A stretch of 8,366 nucleotides of DNA from a bacterium. Lineage in GTDB: Bacteria > Patescibacteriota > Minisyncoccia > Phycocordibacterales > 2-02-FULL-43-11. Where the stretch lies: NCBI GenBank assembly GCA_021814895.1, contig JAKAHN010000023.1, positions 1-8,366 of the forward strand. The letters are read 5' to 3'. Below are positions 1 to 7,222 of the stretch, piece by piece (positions within the stretch are counted from its first letter, which is position 1; every line of letters begins with the position of its first letter). The notes under the pieces are model-generated. The model made no database searches. It was given only the letters and a program-made list of their open reading frames with translations, and had not been told where the DNA came from. The position numbers and the translations under genes are program-made.

Positions 1-2273
1 TTTTTTGGGTCATTGCTATCCATCGCTTTAGCAATCCTTATAGCTTTATTAAATTGTTTTGTATTAACATAAGCTTGAAGAACTTGTCCATCAAGCGGTT
101 CGTCAGTGCCGTAAATTTTATTAAGAACATCGCTTCCAACTTTATTATCACCAGCGTAAATTGCTGTAGTTGCGTAAACCGTCCCGACATCGTTAAACTG
201 TGGCGCACTTTCGTAAGCCGATTTCATCAATTCTTCCGCCTTCCCCGACTGACCATTTTGAATATAAGCCGAAGCTAAAGATTCCTTTATCACTTGTTTT
301 TGCGGAGAAAGTTTCAGAGCTTCTTCGAGTTGGGCGATAGCTTCGGTCGTAGAACCGGCGACAGAATAAAGCGAACCTAGAAAAATTCTGCCCCTGGCAT
401 CATTCGGAACGCTGGCAACCTGCTTTTTCATTTCAGAAACAGCAAAAGAATAAAAAGCGGTCTTATCAGTAACACTAATTGATTGACTGTTTGAATTAAT
501 CAACCCGGAAGCCGCTTGGGCAAGTTGTTCACGGATTTCTTGCGTAGCAAAAGGATTCAAATCTAATGCAGATTTAAAATATTTAATATTTTCTTGTAAA
601 CCACCTTGTTGCGGGATAAGAGCTTTTATCAAATTTTTAGCTGCCAAAATATTTCGGCCGTTGGCAAACCATAAAACGGCGACTAGAACGACTAAGATGA
701 TCGGCGCGTAAAAGCGATAAGTGTCTCCGATAGAAACGATTGGCAAATCTTCCATCTTTTTAATCGGTTTTGCTCTACTTTGGTGTAAATAAGCAAGTAT
801 TGAGAAAAACAAAATGTAACTGACGATATTATCAAAAACGAAAATGTTTTGGAAAAAATAACTGGCTCCAAGCCCGGTCAAAAGCGCTTTTTCAGTAACA
901 GACAGAGTATAAACAGATGGAGGCAACTTTTTCCATCCCCAGATAAATAAGAAGAACAAAACCAGTAAAGAGTAGTAGCCGAGAAAACCTAAAATTCCGC
1001 CGGCGATAAACCAATCAAAAAGAATGCTGTGGGTGCGGTCAAACCACTGCTCTCTGCCATACATATCGGGATTATAGTATTTATTAAAAACAAAATTAAA
1101 ACCTTCCTGTCCCCACCCAAGAATGGGTCGCTCTTTTATTCCCTCCAGAGCCATTCCCCAAACCATAAAACGGGCTTTGGCGTCAGCGCTATCGGCGGAA
1201 ATACTTGTTAAACGAGAAAGAGAAGGGTGAGATTGGACAATTTTCGTGTCCTTTATCGCATAAAACAAACCGGATAAAACTACAACGGAAATAGCTGTGA
1301 TTATTGAAATTTTTCTCAGCAATTTGTTTTCTTTTTCAAAAATCGCGATAATAATCGCCACCAAAATCAAACCGCCAATAAGACCGATAAGCGCGCCTCG
1401 AGTGGCGGTGCTGTATAAAATAATTAATTGGCATGCTAAGGCTAAGCCATAGAACCAACGCCAAATCGAGCCTGATTTTTTCAAGATTATCAATACCGTA
1501 ATAATCAGTAATGTGATTATTAAAGCAATTACTAAACCAATCAAAGAAACCTTTGGGAATATGGCCATCATTAAAGAGGTCAACAATAAAAAAGGAATTC
1601 GCACTACAGGCATAGCAACCAACGAATAAAGTAAAAACACTTCTATAAATCCAAATATCGGTAGGAACCAATTCCCCTTCTCATCGTCGCGTTTTTTTTC
1701 TGAAACTATCAAAAACAACGCCAAAAAAATCATAAAAAGCATATAACCCGCCAAGTAAGTGGCATTGCCAAAAGTGCCGTCAAGTCGAACACCGCCCTGA
1801 TTGATGGTAATTTTGCCGGCAAGTTGAAGAAAGCCGTAACAACTCATCGCGACACTTGCCAATATATTTAAGCGGAAAAAATTACGCCAGAGCTTTTCCG
1901 TATTCAAAACAGAACCTGCAACAATAAAATAACCGGCGATATGGATAAGAGTGATGTAACCTTCCATCCTTTCAAAATTACTCCAAAAAGCCTTAAGCGG
2001 ATTTTCGGCAAAAATATCGGCGAGAAGCATTACGGCAAGGAACCCGCCGAGGGCGTAAAGAATCCAGGATTTTTTCGGCCGATAGTCTTTATTTCGCAAG
2101 GTTAAAATAAACCAGACGACAAAAACTATTTCCGTAATTATTCTAAACGTAAAACCCTTAGCCGTAATGAACGGAAAAAACATCGAGGTTGAAACAATAA
2201 AAGGAATGCAGACCGGCACCGCAAAAATGCCGATTAAAACAATCCATCGCAAAATTTTGTCTGTAGTATTCAT
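1..2273 (-). CDS. O-antigen ligase/Wzy-like polytopic membrane protein with C-terminal TPR repeats (3' end missing)
   Basis: One reading frame stays open from ATG at 2273 to the left edge, giving at least 757 residues; the C-terminus is outside the window. Residues 1 to about 545 are strongly hydrophobic with roughly ten or more membrane segments. Family marks of the O-antigen ligase/polymerase group (PF04932-like) are visible: RLDGTFGNATYLA (N170), STATRGA with R292 at the start of a membrane segment, then a long presumed extracytoplasmic loop with GWGQEGFNF and DRTHSILFDWF (H415). In this family a loop arginine and histidine are important for transfer of lipid-linked glycan. From about residue 555 onward the protein is soluble and repeat-like, with TPR-type helices such as FKSALDLNP, AIAQLEEALKLSP and LASAYIQNGQSGKAEELM. 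It could be a Wzy polymerase, a WaaL ligase or a PglL-like protein O-oligosaccharyltransferase; sequence alone does not separate these. The start has no Shine-Dalgarno sequence. The gene lies 123 bp downstream of the methyltransferase gene in the same direction. Confidence 0.88.
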   Translation of the reverse strand, partial: MNTTDKILRWIVLIGIFAVPVCIPFIVSTSMFFPFITAKGFTFRIITEIVFVVWFILTLRNKDYRPKKSWILYALGGFLAVMLLADIFAENPLKAFWSNFERMEGYITLIHIAGYFIVAGSVLNTEKLWRNFFRLNILASVAMSCYGFLQLAGKITINQGGVRLDGTFGNATYLAGYMLFMIFLALFLIVSEKKRDDEKGNWFLPIFGFIEVFLLYSLVAMPVVRIPFLLLTSLMMAIFPKVSLIGLVIALIITLLIITVLIILKKSGSIWRWFYGLALACQLIILYSTATRGALIGLIGGLILVAIIIAIFEKENKLLRKISIITAISVVVLSGLFYAIKDTKIVQSHPSLSRLTSISADSADAKARFMVWGMALEGIKERPILGWGQEGFNFVFNKYYNPDMYGREQWFDRTHSILFDWFIAGGILGFLGYYSLLVLFFLFIWGWKKLPPSVYTLSVTEKALLTGLGASYFFQNIFVFDNIVSYILFFSILAYLHQSRAKPIKKMEDLPIVSIGDTYRFYAPIILVVLVAVLWFANGRNILAAKNLIKALIPQQGGLQENIKYFKSALDLNPFATQEIREQLAQAASGLINSNSQSISVTDKTAFYSFAVSEMKKQVASVPNDARGRIFLGSLYSVAGSTTEAIAQLEEALKLSPQKQVIKESLASAYIQNGQSGKAEELMKSAYESAPQFNDVGTVYATTAIYAGDNKVGSDVLNKIYGTDEPLDGQVLQAYVNTKQFNKAIRIAKAMDSNDPK

Positions 2274-2396
2274 AGATTAAAAATATAACACAATTAAAAT
2301 ACAAAAGAAAACAGCACGCCTGCATAGATAAAAATTTACATTTAAGGTTTCTATCTTTTTTGTGTTTGAATATAAACCTTATACTTTGCGTTTGAC
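2274..2396. other. AT-rich intergenic gap between methyltransferase and ligase genes
   Basis: This is the longest gap between minus-strand neighbours (123 bp). It holds an 8-bp inverted repeat, TAAGGTTT (2343-2350) and AAACCTTA (2374-2381), with a 23-base loop and no following T-run, so it is a poor intrinsic terminator. On the minus strand a TATATT lies seven bases before the ATG at 2273, but no convincing -35 partner is seen and the leader would be almost absent. The gap could hold a promoter for the ligase gene, or be simple spacer in a longer transcript. Confidence 0.3.
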
Positions 2397-3257
2397 TTAT
2401 TTTTTAAACTTCCATTTGACAATAGATGACACATTCAAAGGGTTCAAGCCGAAAAAGTTTTTCTGGACAGACAAGACTTTTACATCACCGGCATCTTTCA
2501 ACGCGCCGATAAGATTTCGGCTGTAATCATTTACTTGAGCGTATCTTTTTCTCATAAGTCCGAGCAAAGAATCGTCATGCAATTCGTAGGTCGGTTCAAG
2601 ATGAACAACCGACCGAATTTTGCTTTTATATTTTCTCAACGCCCTAAACATATTGCTTATGTCCGGAATTTGCTCAATAGCGTGAGCTGTAAATATCACA
2701 ATCGGTCCGTCAATATTTTCAAAAAGTTTGTATTCTTTGTCATAAAAATCAAACTGGCTCAATTTGATATCGGAACCGACATTTTTAAAATACATCTGCC
2801 CCAGATTAACGGCATTTTGGGAAAATTCTCCGCCGAAAAAACGAATGTCTTTTTTAGATTTCTTTTTTAGTAAATCCAGATTAAATCCGTAACCGCAACC
2901 GAGCTCTACCACAGCATCGCCATCTTTTATCTCCGACAACACTTCCCTCGCCAGTATTTTGTAATATTCTCCCAAAGCATCCTCGGCTTTGGTTATCAAT
3001 AATTTTTCTTTTGAGGAAACACAAACTGTTCCGCGATAATCGTGATATTCAAATTGTTTCAGGGCCTCCATCGTAGGCTTCTTTTTTGACTTGTTGAAAA
3101 AAACAAGAGTCTTGCCGTACTTGTCTTTATCGTATTCGCTTTCAATCTTGGATGCATCGCGTTTAATATTCTTCCATTCGCTCAAACCTAAAAGACGCGC
3201 CGGCCATGATGACCATTTTGAGATTTCATTAACATCGATTTTTTTTATAATCTTCAT
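2397..3257 (-). CDS. Class I SAM-dependent methyltransferase
   Basis: The protein is 286 residues from ATG at 3257. A GTG at 3278 would add seven residues (MFYISNK) and leave 6 bp after the upstream stop; neither start has a Shine-Dalgarno sequence, and ATG is preferred because MKIIKKIDV is a natural N-terminus. The Rossmann methyltransferase core is clear: motif I VVELGCGYG (E118, G120, G122, G124), an acidic residue at the end of strand 2 (GGE, E144) expected to bind the SAM ribose, and TAHAIEQIPD (190-199) at the motif IV/post-I position. The first 110 residues are charged, without a recognised domain, and probably form a substrate-binding cap. There are no membrane segments, so it is cytoplasmic. 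Its place directly after the cytidylyltransferase gene suggests it methylates the sugar or the glycan made by this locus. The acceptor (O-, N- or C-methyl) cannot be told from sequence. Confidence 0.82.
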   Translation of the reverse strand: MKIIKKIDVNEISKWSSWPARLLGLSEWKNIKRDASKIESEYDKDKYGKTLVFFNKSKKKPTMEALKQFEYHDYRGTVCVSSKEKLLITKAEDALGEYYKILAREVLSEIKDGDAVVELGCGYGFNLDLLKKKSKKDIRFFGGEFSQNAVNLGQMYFKNVGSDIKLSQFDFYDKEYKLFENIDGPIVIFTAHAIEQIPDISNMFRALRKYKSKIRSVVHLEPTYELHDDSLLGLMRKRYAQVNDYSRNLIGALKDAGDVKVLSVQKNFFGLNPLNVSSIVKWKFKK

Positions 3258-3284
3258 CTTGTTAGAGATATAAAACACTAATTG

Positions 3285-4040
3285 CTATTTCTTAACTGAT
3301 GGAATTTTCTGCTCAACCTCTGCATTGATAGCCACCAAATCAGGCCTTTTCCTTAAAAAGTTAACTATATCCTCTCCCGAAAAATCATTGTTTTTCGAAT
3401 AAAGTTCATTATACACAGATTGTATTAATTTGTAATCTTCCTCGGTATCCAAAGTCAATCTCAAATCCGGCCAAAACATTTCCTTTGGCGCCTTCCAATT
3501 AACCAGCTTAAAAATATCGGGATGTTTGTAAATATAAAATCCGGCATGTTCTCTATACATATCTTCTTCAGCTTCTTCTTCACTTTTTTTAAGAGCAGAA
3601 AATAAAAATGCTCTGGCATCCAAACCAACCGGGAAAGACGGCTCCAGCTCGTTGCTGGCGTAGTCATAATCGCCATCAACTAACATTTCCACCAAATGAT
3701 CAACAATTCGCCAATCCACAAGAGGGCTGTCAGCCATTCCTTGAACGACAATTTCAGCGTTTGATTTTTCCACAGCCTCGGTCACTCGTGACAACACATC
3801 ATTTTCACTTCCGCGATAAAACGGGCAATTCACTTTTTTACACAATTCAATAATCGGGTCGTCCGTTTTGTTTATGGTTGTCGCCACCACAACTTCATCG
3901 GTAAATTTGCTTCTTCTATGCCTCTCAATCATATGCGCCAAAACCGGCCTGCCTACCAAGTCCATCAAAACTTTTCCCGGCAAACGGCTAGAAGTCATCC
4001 TTGCCTGTATTGTCGCCACTACTTTTTTACCTTTTATCAT
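3285..4040 (-). CDS. spsF: SpsF-like cytidylyltransferase (CMP-sugar synthetase family)
   Basis: This 251-residue cytoplasmic protein matches the CTP_transf_3 family (CMP-Neu5Ac/CMP-KDO synthetase relatives), near the SpsF branch. The nucleotide-binding signature is complete: IQARMTSSRLPGKVL at residues 11-25, then GSENDVLSR (77-85), the metal-site-type segment ADSPLVD (103-109), FPVGLD (136-141), REHAGFYIY (163-171) and LRLTLDTEEDY (193-203). Family members activate a sugar acid with CTP, releasing pyrophosphate and giving the CMP-sugar used by glycosyltransferases. The length is normal for SpsF. Its ATG lies inside the end of the aminotransferase gene (14-bp overlap), so translation is probably coupled. 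With an aminotransferase and a NeuB-type synthase in the same cluster, the likely substrate is a nonulosonic or related sugar acid. The exact sugar is an inference, and SpsF proteins are often annotated only as glycosyltransferase family protein. Confidence 0.85.
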   Translation of the reverse strand: MIKGKKVVATIQARMTSSRLPGKVLMDLVGRPVLAHMIERHRRSKFTDEVVVATTINKTDDPIIELCKKVNCPFYRGSENDVLSRVTEAVEKSNAEIVVQGMADSPLVDWRIVDHLVEMLVDGDYDYASNELEPSFPVGLDARAFLFSALKKSEEEAEEDMYREHAGFYIYKHPDIFKLVNWKAPKEMFWPDLRLTLDTEEDYKLIQSVYNELYSKNNDFSGEDIVNFLRKRPDLVAINAEVEQKIPSVKK

Positions 4041-5241
4041 AAAACTTGATCGTTTTCTTTAAAATTTCAGCTTGCTTTTTGGCCCGATTCCAATCCCAAT
4101 AATTCGTTTTGAAGGCCAAGATTTCTTTTTGGATTTTTTCAGCCACCGGACAAAGCCCCTCTGTAAAATTTTGCAGTTTACCATCGTAAGTTTTTTCAAT
4201 CACTTTTTCTTTACCGCTAAGATTCCAATTTTTAAACATCGGTTCAAGGTAAGTCAATTTCCAAGTGGCATAGATTCCATCCCCGCCAAATTCCATAAAC
4301 TTTTTTCTAAATTCTACCCAACTTATTTTAGGGTGAGTTAACCGAACAGCAAAAGCCCAGTATGAATTTTTTGAATATTCCGGCGTCTTTTGCGGTTTAA
4401 GCCATGAACAATCACCTATCGCTTCTGTGAAAAGTTTTGCCACGGCAATTCTTCTGTCCACCAATTCCTCAAGGCGTTCCAATTGTCCGAGAGAAACAGC
4501 GGCACAAAGTTCCGACATCCGGTAATTGTAACCCATAGAGACGTGCCGTTCGTAATTTGGATTTTGAATATCATCTTTAGTAATTTTGCCGACTTTGGCG
4601 GAAACACCGGCATAACCGAGCACGGAAAATTTCCTGACCGCATCGGCCATATCGCCGTCATTGGTGCAAACCATTCCACCCTCGCCTGCCGTCATATGCT
4701 TACTTCCTTGAAAACTAAAACTTGATAAATCGCCGATCGCGCCAACCATTTTACCCTTGTAAGTTCCCAAAAAACACTGAGCATCGTCTTCAATAACTTT
4801 TATTTTATTTTTCTTTGCAATATCCATTATTTCGTCCATTTCTGGCGAAAGGCCATAAAGAGCGACGGTGATTATCGCCTTTGTTTTTGGTGTAATAAGT
4901 TTTTTTATTGATTTCGGGTCAATTTGAAAGGTGTCTTCATCAACATCGGCAAAAACAGGCACGGCGTCGGCATGTAAAACCGCCATCGTCGTTGCCGACA
5001 TTGTAAGAGGGGGAACTATAACTTCGTCGCCAGCTCTCACTCCGGCCGCATATAAAGCGGAGTGAAGGGTGGCTGTGCCGTTGGTGTGTCCGATAGAATA
5101 TTGAATGCCGAACTTTTTTGAAAATTCCTTTTCTAACCTACCAAGCATATTTATACCCTTAGAAGCGCTGAATTGCGTAGCTAAAACTTCTTCAACATAC
5201 TTTTTTTCTTTTTTGCCGATTCTAATTATATTTTTTGCCAT
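4027..5241 (-). CDS. DegT/DnrJ/EryC1/StrS-family PLP-dependent sugar aminotransferase
   Basis: This 404-residue fold-type I aminotransferase is expected to transfer an amino group, usually from glutamate, to a keto-sugar, typically a UDP- or GDP-linked 4-keto sugar. The PLP site is well preserved: SIGHTNGTATLHSAL (49-63) with the phosphate-binding turn, GDEVIVPPLT (71-80), VIEDDAQ (149-155) where D152 should pair with the pyridine nitrogen, and SFSFQGSKHMTAGEGG (174-189) where K181 is the Schiff-base lysine. The C-terminal part GDGIYATWKLTYLEP resembles the small domain of this family. Relatives in nonulosonate pathways include LegC, PseC and SpsC, but substrate cannot be assigned from these motifs. 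The ATG follows the stop of the small upstream gene after one base (TAA-A-ATG), and its end overlaps the next gene by 14 bp, so it sits in the middle of a coupled operon. The upstream region is pure A/T with no Shine-Dalgarno sequence. Confidence 0.9.
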   Translation of the reverse strand: MAKNIIRIGKKEKKYVEEVLATQFSASKGINMLGRLEKEFSKKFGIQYSIGHTNGTATLHSALYAAGVRAGDEVIVPPLTMSATTMAVLHADAVPVFADVDEDTFQIDPKSIKKLITPKTKAIITVALYGLSPEMDEIMDIAKKNKIKVIEDDAQCFLGTYKGKMVGAIGDLSSFSFQGSKHMTAGEGGMVCTNDGDMADAVRKFSVLGYAGVSAKVGKITKDDIQNPNYERHVSMGYNYRMSELCAAVSLGQLERLEELVDRRIAVAKLFTEAIGDCSWLKPQKTPEYSKNSYWAFAVRLTHPKISWVEFRKKFMEFGGDGIYATWKLTYLEPMFKNWNLSGKEKVIEKTYDGKLQNFTEGLCPVAEKIQKEILAFKTNYWDWNRAKKQAEILKKTIKFYDKR

Positions 5242-5242
5242 T

Positions 5243-5563
5243 TTATTTTTTATTTTTTAAAAAATACAAAGCTCTGTTTTTCAAATGATTATTATTACTT
5301 TTTGAAAAAATGGCTAGTTCATCGTCACCGATAAGATCAACCAGGCCGATTAGTAAAAAATCTTGATTGCTAATTTGTGAAATTAGTTGGTATTTAAAAA
5401 TTAACTTCCTAAAAATATTTCTCATATTCACCAACCTAGACAAACCTTTTTTGTCCAATTCGCCAAAAACTTCCATAGTGGTACCAAAAGAGATATGATT
5501 ATAGAGTAAACCGACCAAACTTTTTTCTTCTTCCTCACTAAAATTTGATACTGACTTATCCAT
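5243..5563 (-). CDS. Small hypothetical protein upstream of the aminotransferase
   Basis: I do not recognise this protein. From ATG at 5563 it is 106 residues. A TTG at 5611 (122 residues) and an ATG at 5584 are possible in frame, but they overlap the putative promoter and would add an odd hydrophobic leader (MSTFGFLIIMINFSII). ATG 5563 also lies about 16 bases after the start expected from a TATAAT at 5586-5591. The predicted chain is soluble and mostly helical, with an acidic patch (EEEE, residues 10-13), a central basic/hydrophobic segment (MRNIFRKLIFKYQLI) and a lysine/asparagine-rich tail. No catalytic motif, signal peptide or metal-binding cluster is seen. Its stop is one base from the aminotransferase ATG, which argues that it is translated and works with, or regulates, the downstream genes. 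It is the first minus-strand gene after the plus-strand EamA unit. Confidence 0.6.
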   Translation of the reverse strand: MDKSVSNFSEEEEKSLVGLLYNHISFGTTMEVFGELDKKGLSRLVNMRNIFRKLIFKYQLISQISNQDFLLIGLVDLIGDDELAIFSKSNNNHLKNRALYFLKNKK

Positions 5564-5585
5564 AATTATGCTAAAGTTTATCATT

Positions 5586-5614
5586 ATTATAAGAAAACCG
5601 AATGTTGACAAAAA
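5586..5614 (-). promoter_or_regulatory. Possible promoter for the small gene-aminotransferase operon
   Basis: On the minus strand a perfect TATAAT occupies 5591-5586, 22 bases before the ATG at 5563. The -35 position at 17-bp spacing reads TTTTTG (5614-5609), which is poor; a TTGTCA nearby has only 14-bp spacing. The -10 match and the position at the head of a co-directional gene run support it. The weak -35, in very AT-rich DNA, keeps confidence low. Confidence 0.35.
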
Positions 5615-5633
5615 ATAAAAAAGTGGTCATAAT
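5605..5633 (+). promoter_or_regulatory. Near-consensus sigma70-type promoter for the EamA gene
   Basis: A perfect -35 box TTGACA (5605-5610) is followed by a 17-base spacer and CATAAT (5628-5633), five of six matches to the -10 consensus. Transcription would start near 5640, leaving a leader of roughly 19 bases before the ATG at 5659, with no Shine-Dalgarno sequence in it. It overlaps the possible divergent promoter on the other strand, so the two may compete. Confidence 0.7.
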
Positions 5634-5658
5634 CAGATCAGTTCGGTCAACCTAAGTT

Positions 5659-6543
5659 ATGAACATAAATACCTTATGGGGGCTAATAGCTCTTTACATA
5701 GCGCTTTCCTTCGTGATAACCCGATGGTTGGAAAAGAAGATTGTTGGTCAGCACTCTCGGACTAAACGGTTTGCTTGGATGTACGGAATAATTTTCGTGA
5801 TCAGCATCGGCTTCTGGTTCTTGAACGGCAGACCGCTGAGCGTTTGGGTGCTAATCGCGACCGCGATTGGCATCGCGAACGGAGTTGGTTTGTACATCCG
5901 CTGGAAAGCACTGAACATCTCCCTGAGCGGGACTTCGGTTCTCTCCTTCCCCGACGACCTAATTGCAATGGGTTTGAGCTTCTTCTTTTTGAAAGAGTGG
6001 ATTCTGCTCAACCTACCGTTAGGAATCGGCATCGCCTTGGCATCATCTGCAGCTATAGCTCTGGGCTTAGAAAAATACAAGAAAAAAGAGCCTCTTCTAT
6101 TTTTCTGGTATGTAGGTGGCTACAGCGTCATTTGGGGTCTCGCTTACTTCCTGGAAAAACTGTTCGCGATAACCGGCCTCCATCCAGCCGAGTTTATGTT
6201 TGGTTGGTACGGAGGATGCTTCCTCTCAGCTACCGCCCTTATGCTCTGGCATAAAGAAGAGGCGGCTTACCAGAATCACACTGACGGTCTGAAGAAAAAA
6301 GACTTTGTCTTCCTGTCAGTGCTTTCGTTGGCAATCTTCACCACGATGTGGGCCGGGTTAGTGGTCTTCCGCTACACTCCACAGATCGCTTTTCAGCCGA
6401 TTTTGCTGGTAAGCGAGGCCATCATCCCGACCGCAATAGGTCTTTGGCTTTTCAAAGAACGTCACCAATACTCCAAACGAGAAAAGGTGCTCCTTGGAAT
6501 CGCCATCCTAGGAGTAATTTTCATCGCCTTAGGACTACGGTAA
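5659..6543 (+). CDS. EamA/DMT-superfamily ten-helix membrane transporter-like protein
   Basis: This 294-residue protein is the only plus-strand gene. It has about ten membrane segments in two similar halves, as in the drug/metabolite transporter (EamA) family. Each half carries the family signature of a proline-containing helix, then a helix ending in a lysine/glutamate pair and a glycine-rich last helix: SFPDDLIAMGLSFFFLKE (E113) with GIGIALASSAAIALGL, and SEAIIPTAIGLWLFKE (E267) with GIAILGVIFIALGL. Members move metabolites, amino acids, nucleotide sugars or lipid-linked sugars across the inner membrane; the substrate here is unknown. The ATG at 5659 gives a short cytoplasmic start followed directly by the first membrane segment. 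The gene has its own promoter and terminator. Hand counts on five lines (5701, 5821, 6001, 6061, 6121) give 38-60% GC, near 50% on average, higher than most minus-strand lines counted (32%, 37%, 43%, 53%). It also uses many CTG, CTC and ATC codons. This suggests separate acquisition. Confidence 0.83.
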   Translation: MNINTLWGLIALYIALSFVITRWLEKKIVGQHSRTKRFAWMYGIIFVISIGFWFLNGRPLSVWVLIATAIGIANGVGLYIRWKALNISLSGTSVLSFPDDLIAMGLSFFFLKEWILLNLPLGIGIALASSAAIALGLEKYKKKEPLLFFWYVGGYSVIWGLAYFLEKLFAITGLHPAEFMFGWYGGCFLSATALMLWHKEEAAYQNHTDGLKKKDFVFLSVLSLAIFTTMWAGLVVFRYTPQIAFQPILLVSEAIIPTAIGLWLFKERHQYSKREKVLLGIAILGVIFIALGLR

Positions 6544-6550
6544 TTTTAAC

Positions 6551-6578
6551 AGACTCCCCTCCCGGGAGTCTTTTTTTT
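6551..6578 (+). terminator. Intrinsic terminator after the EamA gene
   Basis: An 8-bp perfect stem, AGACTCCC (6551-6558) with GGGAGTCT (6564-6571), closes a five-base loop and runs directly into eight Ts (6571-6578). It starts seven bases after the EamA stop. The T-run overlaps the stop codon of the convergent minus-strand gene (6577-6579). Read on the minus strand the hairpin is followed by TGTTAAAATT, so it would work weakly at best in that direction. Confidence 0.92.
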
Positions 6579-7221
6579 AAGAAATTTCCGTTACCACTCC
6601 ATAACAAGGGCGGAGTTTCAAATGACGATGGATATTAAAACCGTTTTTGTTTTTGCCGTCAGGGTCAACATATCGGCCGGTGTAAATCCGGTCGCCGTTA
6701 AAATCGGTATCAGCGCACCAAATGAAATCGTGCTTCCATAAAATTTCCTTATTCAAAAGATAATTCGCAAAAAAAACGAGGGCGGTTAAAATCGCCGATG
6801 GTAGATTTTCATTCTTCGCCATTTTGTTTACTAAATCTTCTGGATTTTTGGCGCGTGAATCTTCGGCAACACCCCTCTTTATCAGATACCATTTATTTTC
6901 AAGAGTTTCCTCAAAAAATTTCTGACCTAGATACCAATCTTGGTTGTAAAAACAAGGCTCATTCTTTGCCGGGTCAAGACCGAAAATTTCCCGCAAACTT
7001 TTGATATTCAATTTTGAACCATCTTTATGAAATGGCGCGCCTAAAATTAAAATTGAATCTCCTGCGTTTTTTTTCAAAATCTCGTCGCTAAAACCGATTG
7101 GCGGGATATTACCGTTCTCTTCCGCAAACTCGCCGATGTTTAAAACACTGCCGATTTTATTCAATTCAGCAGGACCGATAAAATTATTGCCGAACAATTT
7201 TTTAGCTTCAGGTAATTCCAT
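6577..7221 (-). CDS. Unrecognised 214-residue protein in the nonulosonate-type operon
   Basis: I do not recognise this family. The protein has 214 residues and no signal peptide or membrane segment, so it is probably cytoplasmic. The N-terminal half begins with a helical stretch (residues 4-24, LFGNNFIGPAELNKI) and contains a hydrophobic strand followed by a loop (DSILILGAPFHKDGS, 55-69). The C-terminal half has FYNQDWYLGQKFFEE (91-105), a hydrophobic helix (SAILTALVFFANYLL, 142-156), then a compact aromatic, glycine-rich end with DTDFNGDRIYTGRYVDPDG (171-189). The DTDFNGD segment resembles a calcium-binding loop but does not fit an EF-hand exactly. The end loosely recalls lectin-like or DUF1566-type domains; this is a resemblance, not an assignment. 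The ATG is one base after the stop of the DUF218 gene (TAA-A-ATG), which indicates coupled translation. A GGAAAG lies 12 bases before the ATG, far for a Shine-Dalgarno sequence. The stop lies inside the T-run of the convergent terminator. Confidence 0.75.
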   Translation of the reverse strand: MELPEAKKLFGNNFIGPAELNKIGSVLNIGEFAEENGNIPPIGFSDEILKKNAGDSILILGAPFHKDGSKLNIKSLREIFGLDPAKNEPCFYNQDWYLGQKFFEETLENKWYLIKRGVAEDSRAKNPEDLVNKMAKNENLPSAILTALVFFANYLLNKEILWKHDFIWCADTDFNGDRIYTGRYVDPDGKNKNGFNIHRHLKLRPCYGVVTEIS

Positions 7222-7222
7222 T

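Noticed and set aside
54..278. Plus-strand open frame of 74 codons near the left edge
   Set aside because: It is antisense to the TPR-coding region of the ligase gene, which stays open in its own frame with regular TPR spacing.
1336..1671. Minus-strand open frame of 111 codons
   Set aside because: It is out of frame with the ligase gene that reads through this whole stretch with clear family motifs (STATRGA, membrane helices), so it is a shadow.
2343..2381. Inverted repeat TAAGGTTT / AAACCTTA as a terminator
   Set aside because: The loop is 23 bases, the stem is AT-rich and there is no T-run on either side, so it may be chance in AT-rich DNA.
2535..2870. Plus-strand open frame of 111 codons
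   Set aside because: It lies entirely antisense to the methyltransferase gene, has no recognisable protein features, and no promoter or ribosome site.
5604..5651. Inverted repeat GTTGAC (5604-5609) / GTCAAC (5646-5651) flanking the plus promoter, as an operator
   Set aside because: Only six bases match, 36 bases apart, and one arm is part of the -35 box; it is easily explained by chance.
5748..6254. Open frames on both strands within the EamA region (159 codons plus, 110 codons minus)
   Set aside because: The EamA frame is supported by membrane helices and family signatures; these alternatives give arginine- and proline-rich non-protein-like sequences and probably exist only because GC is higher here.
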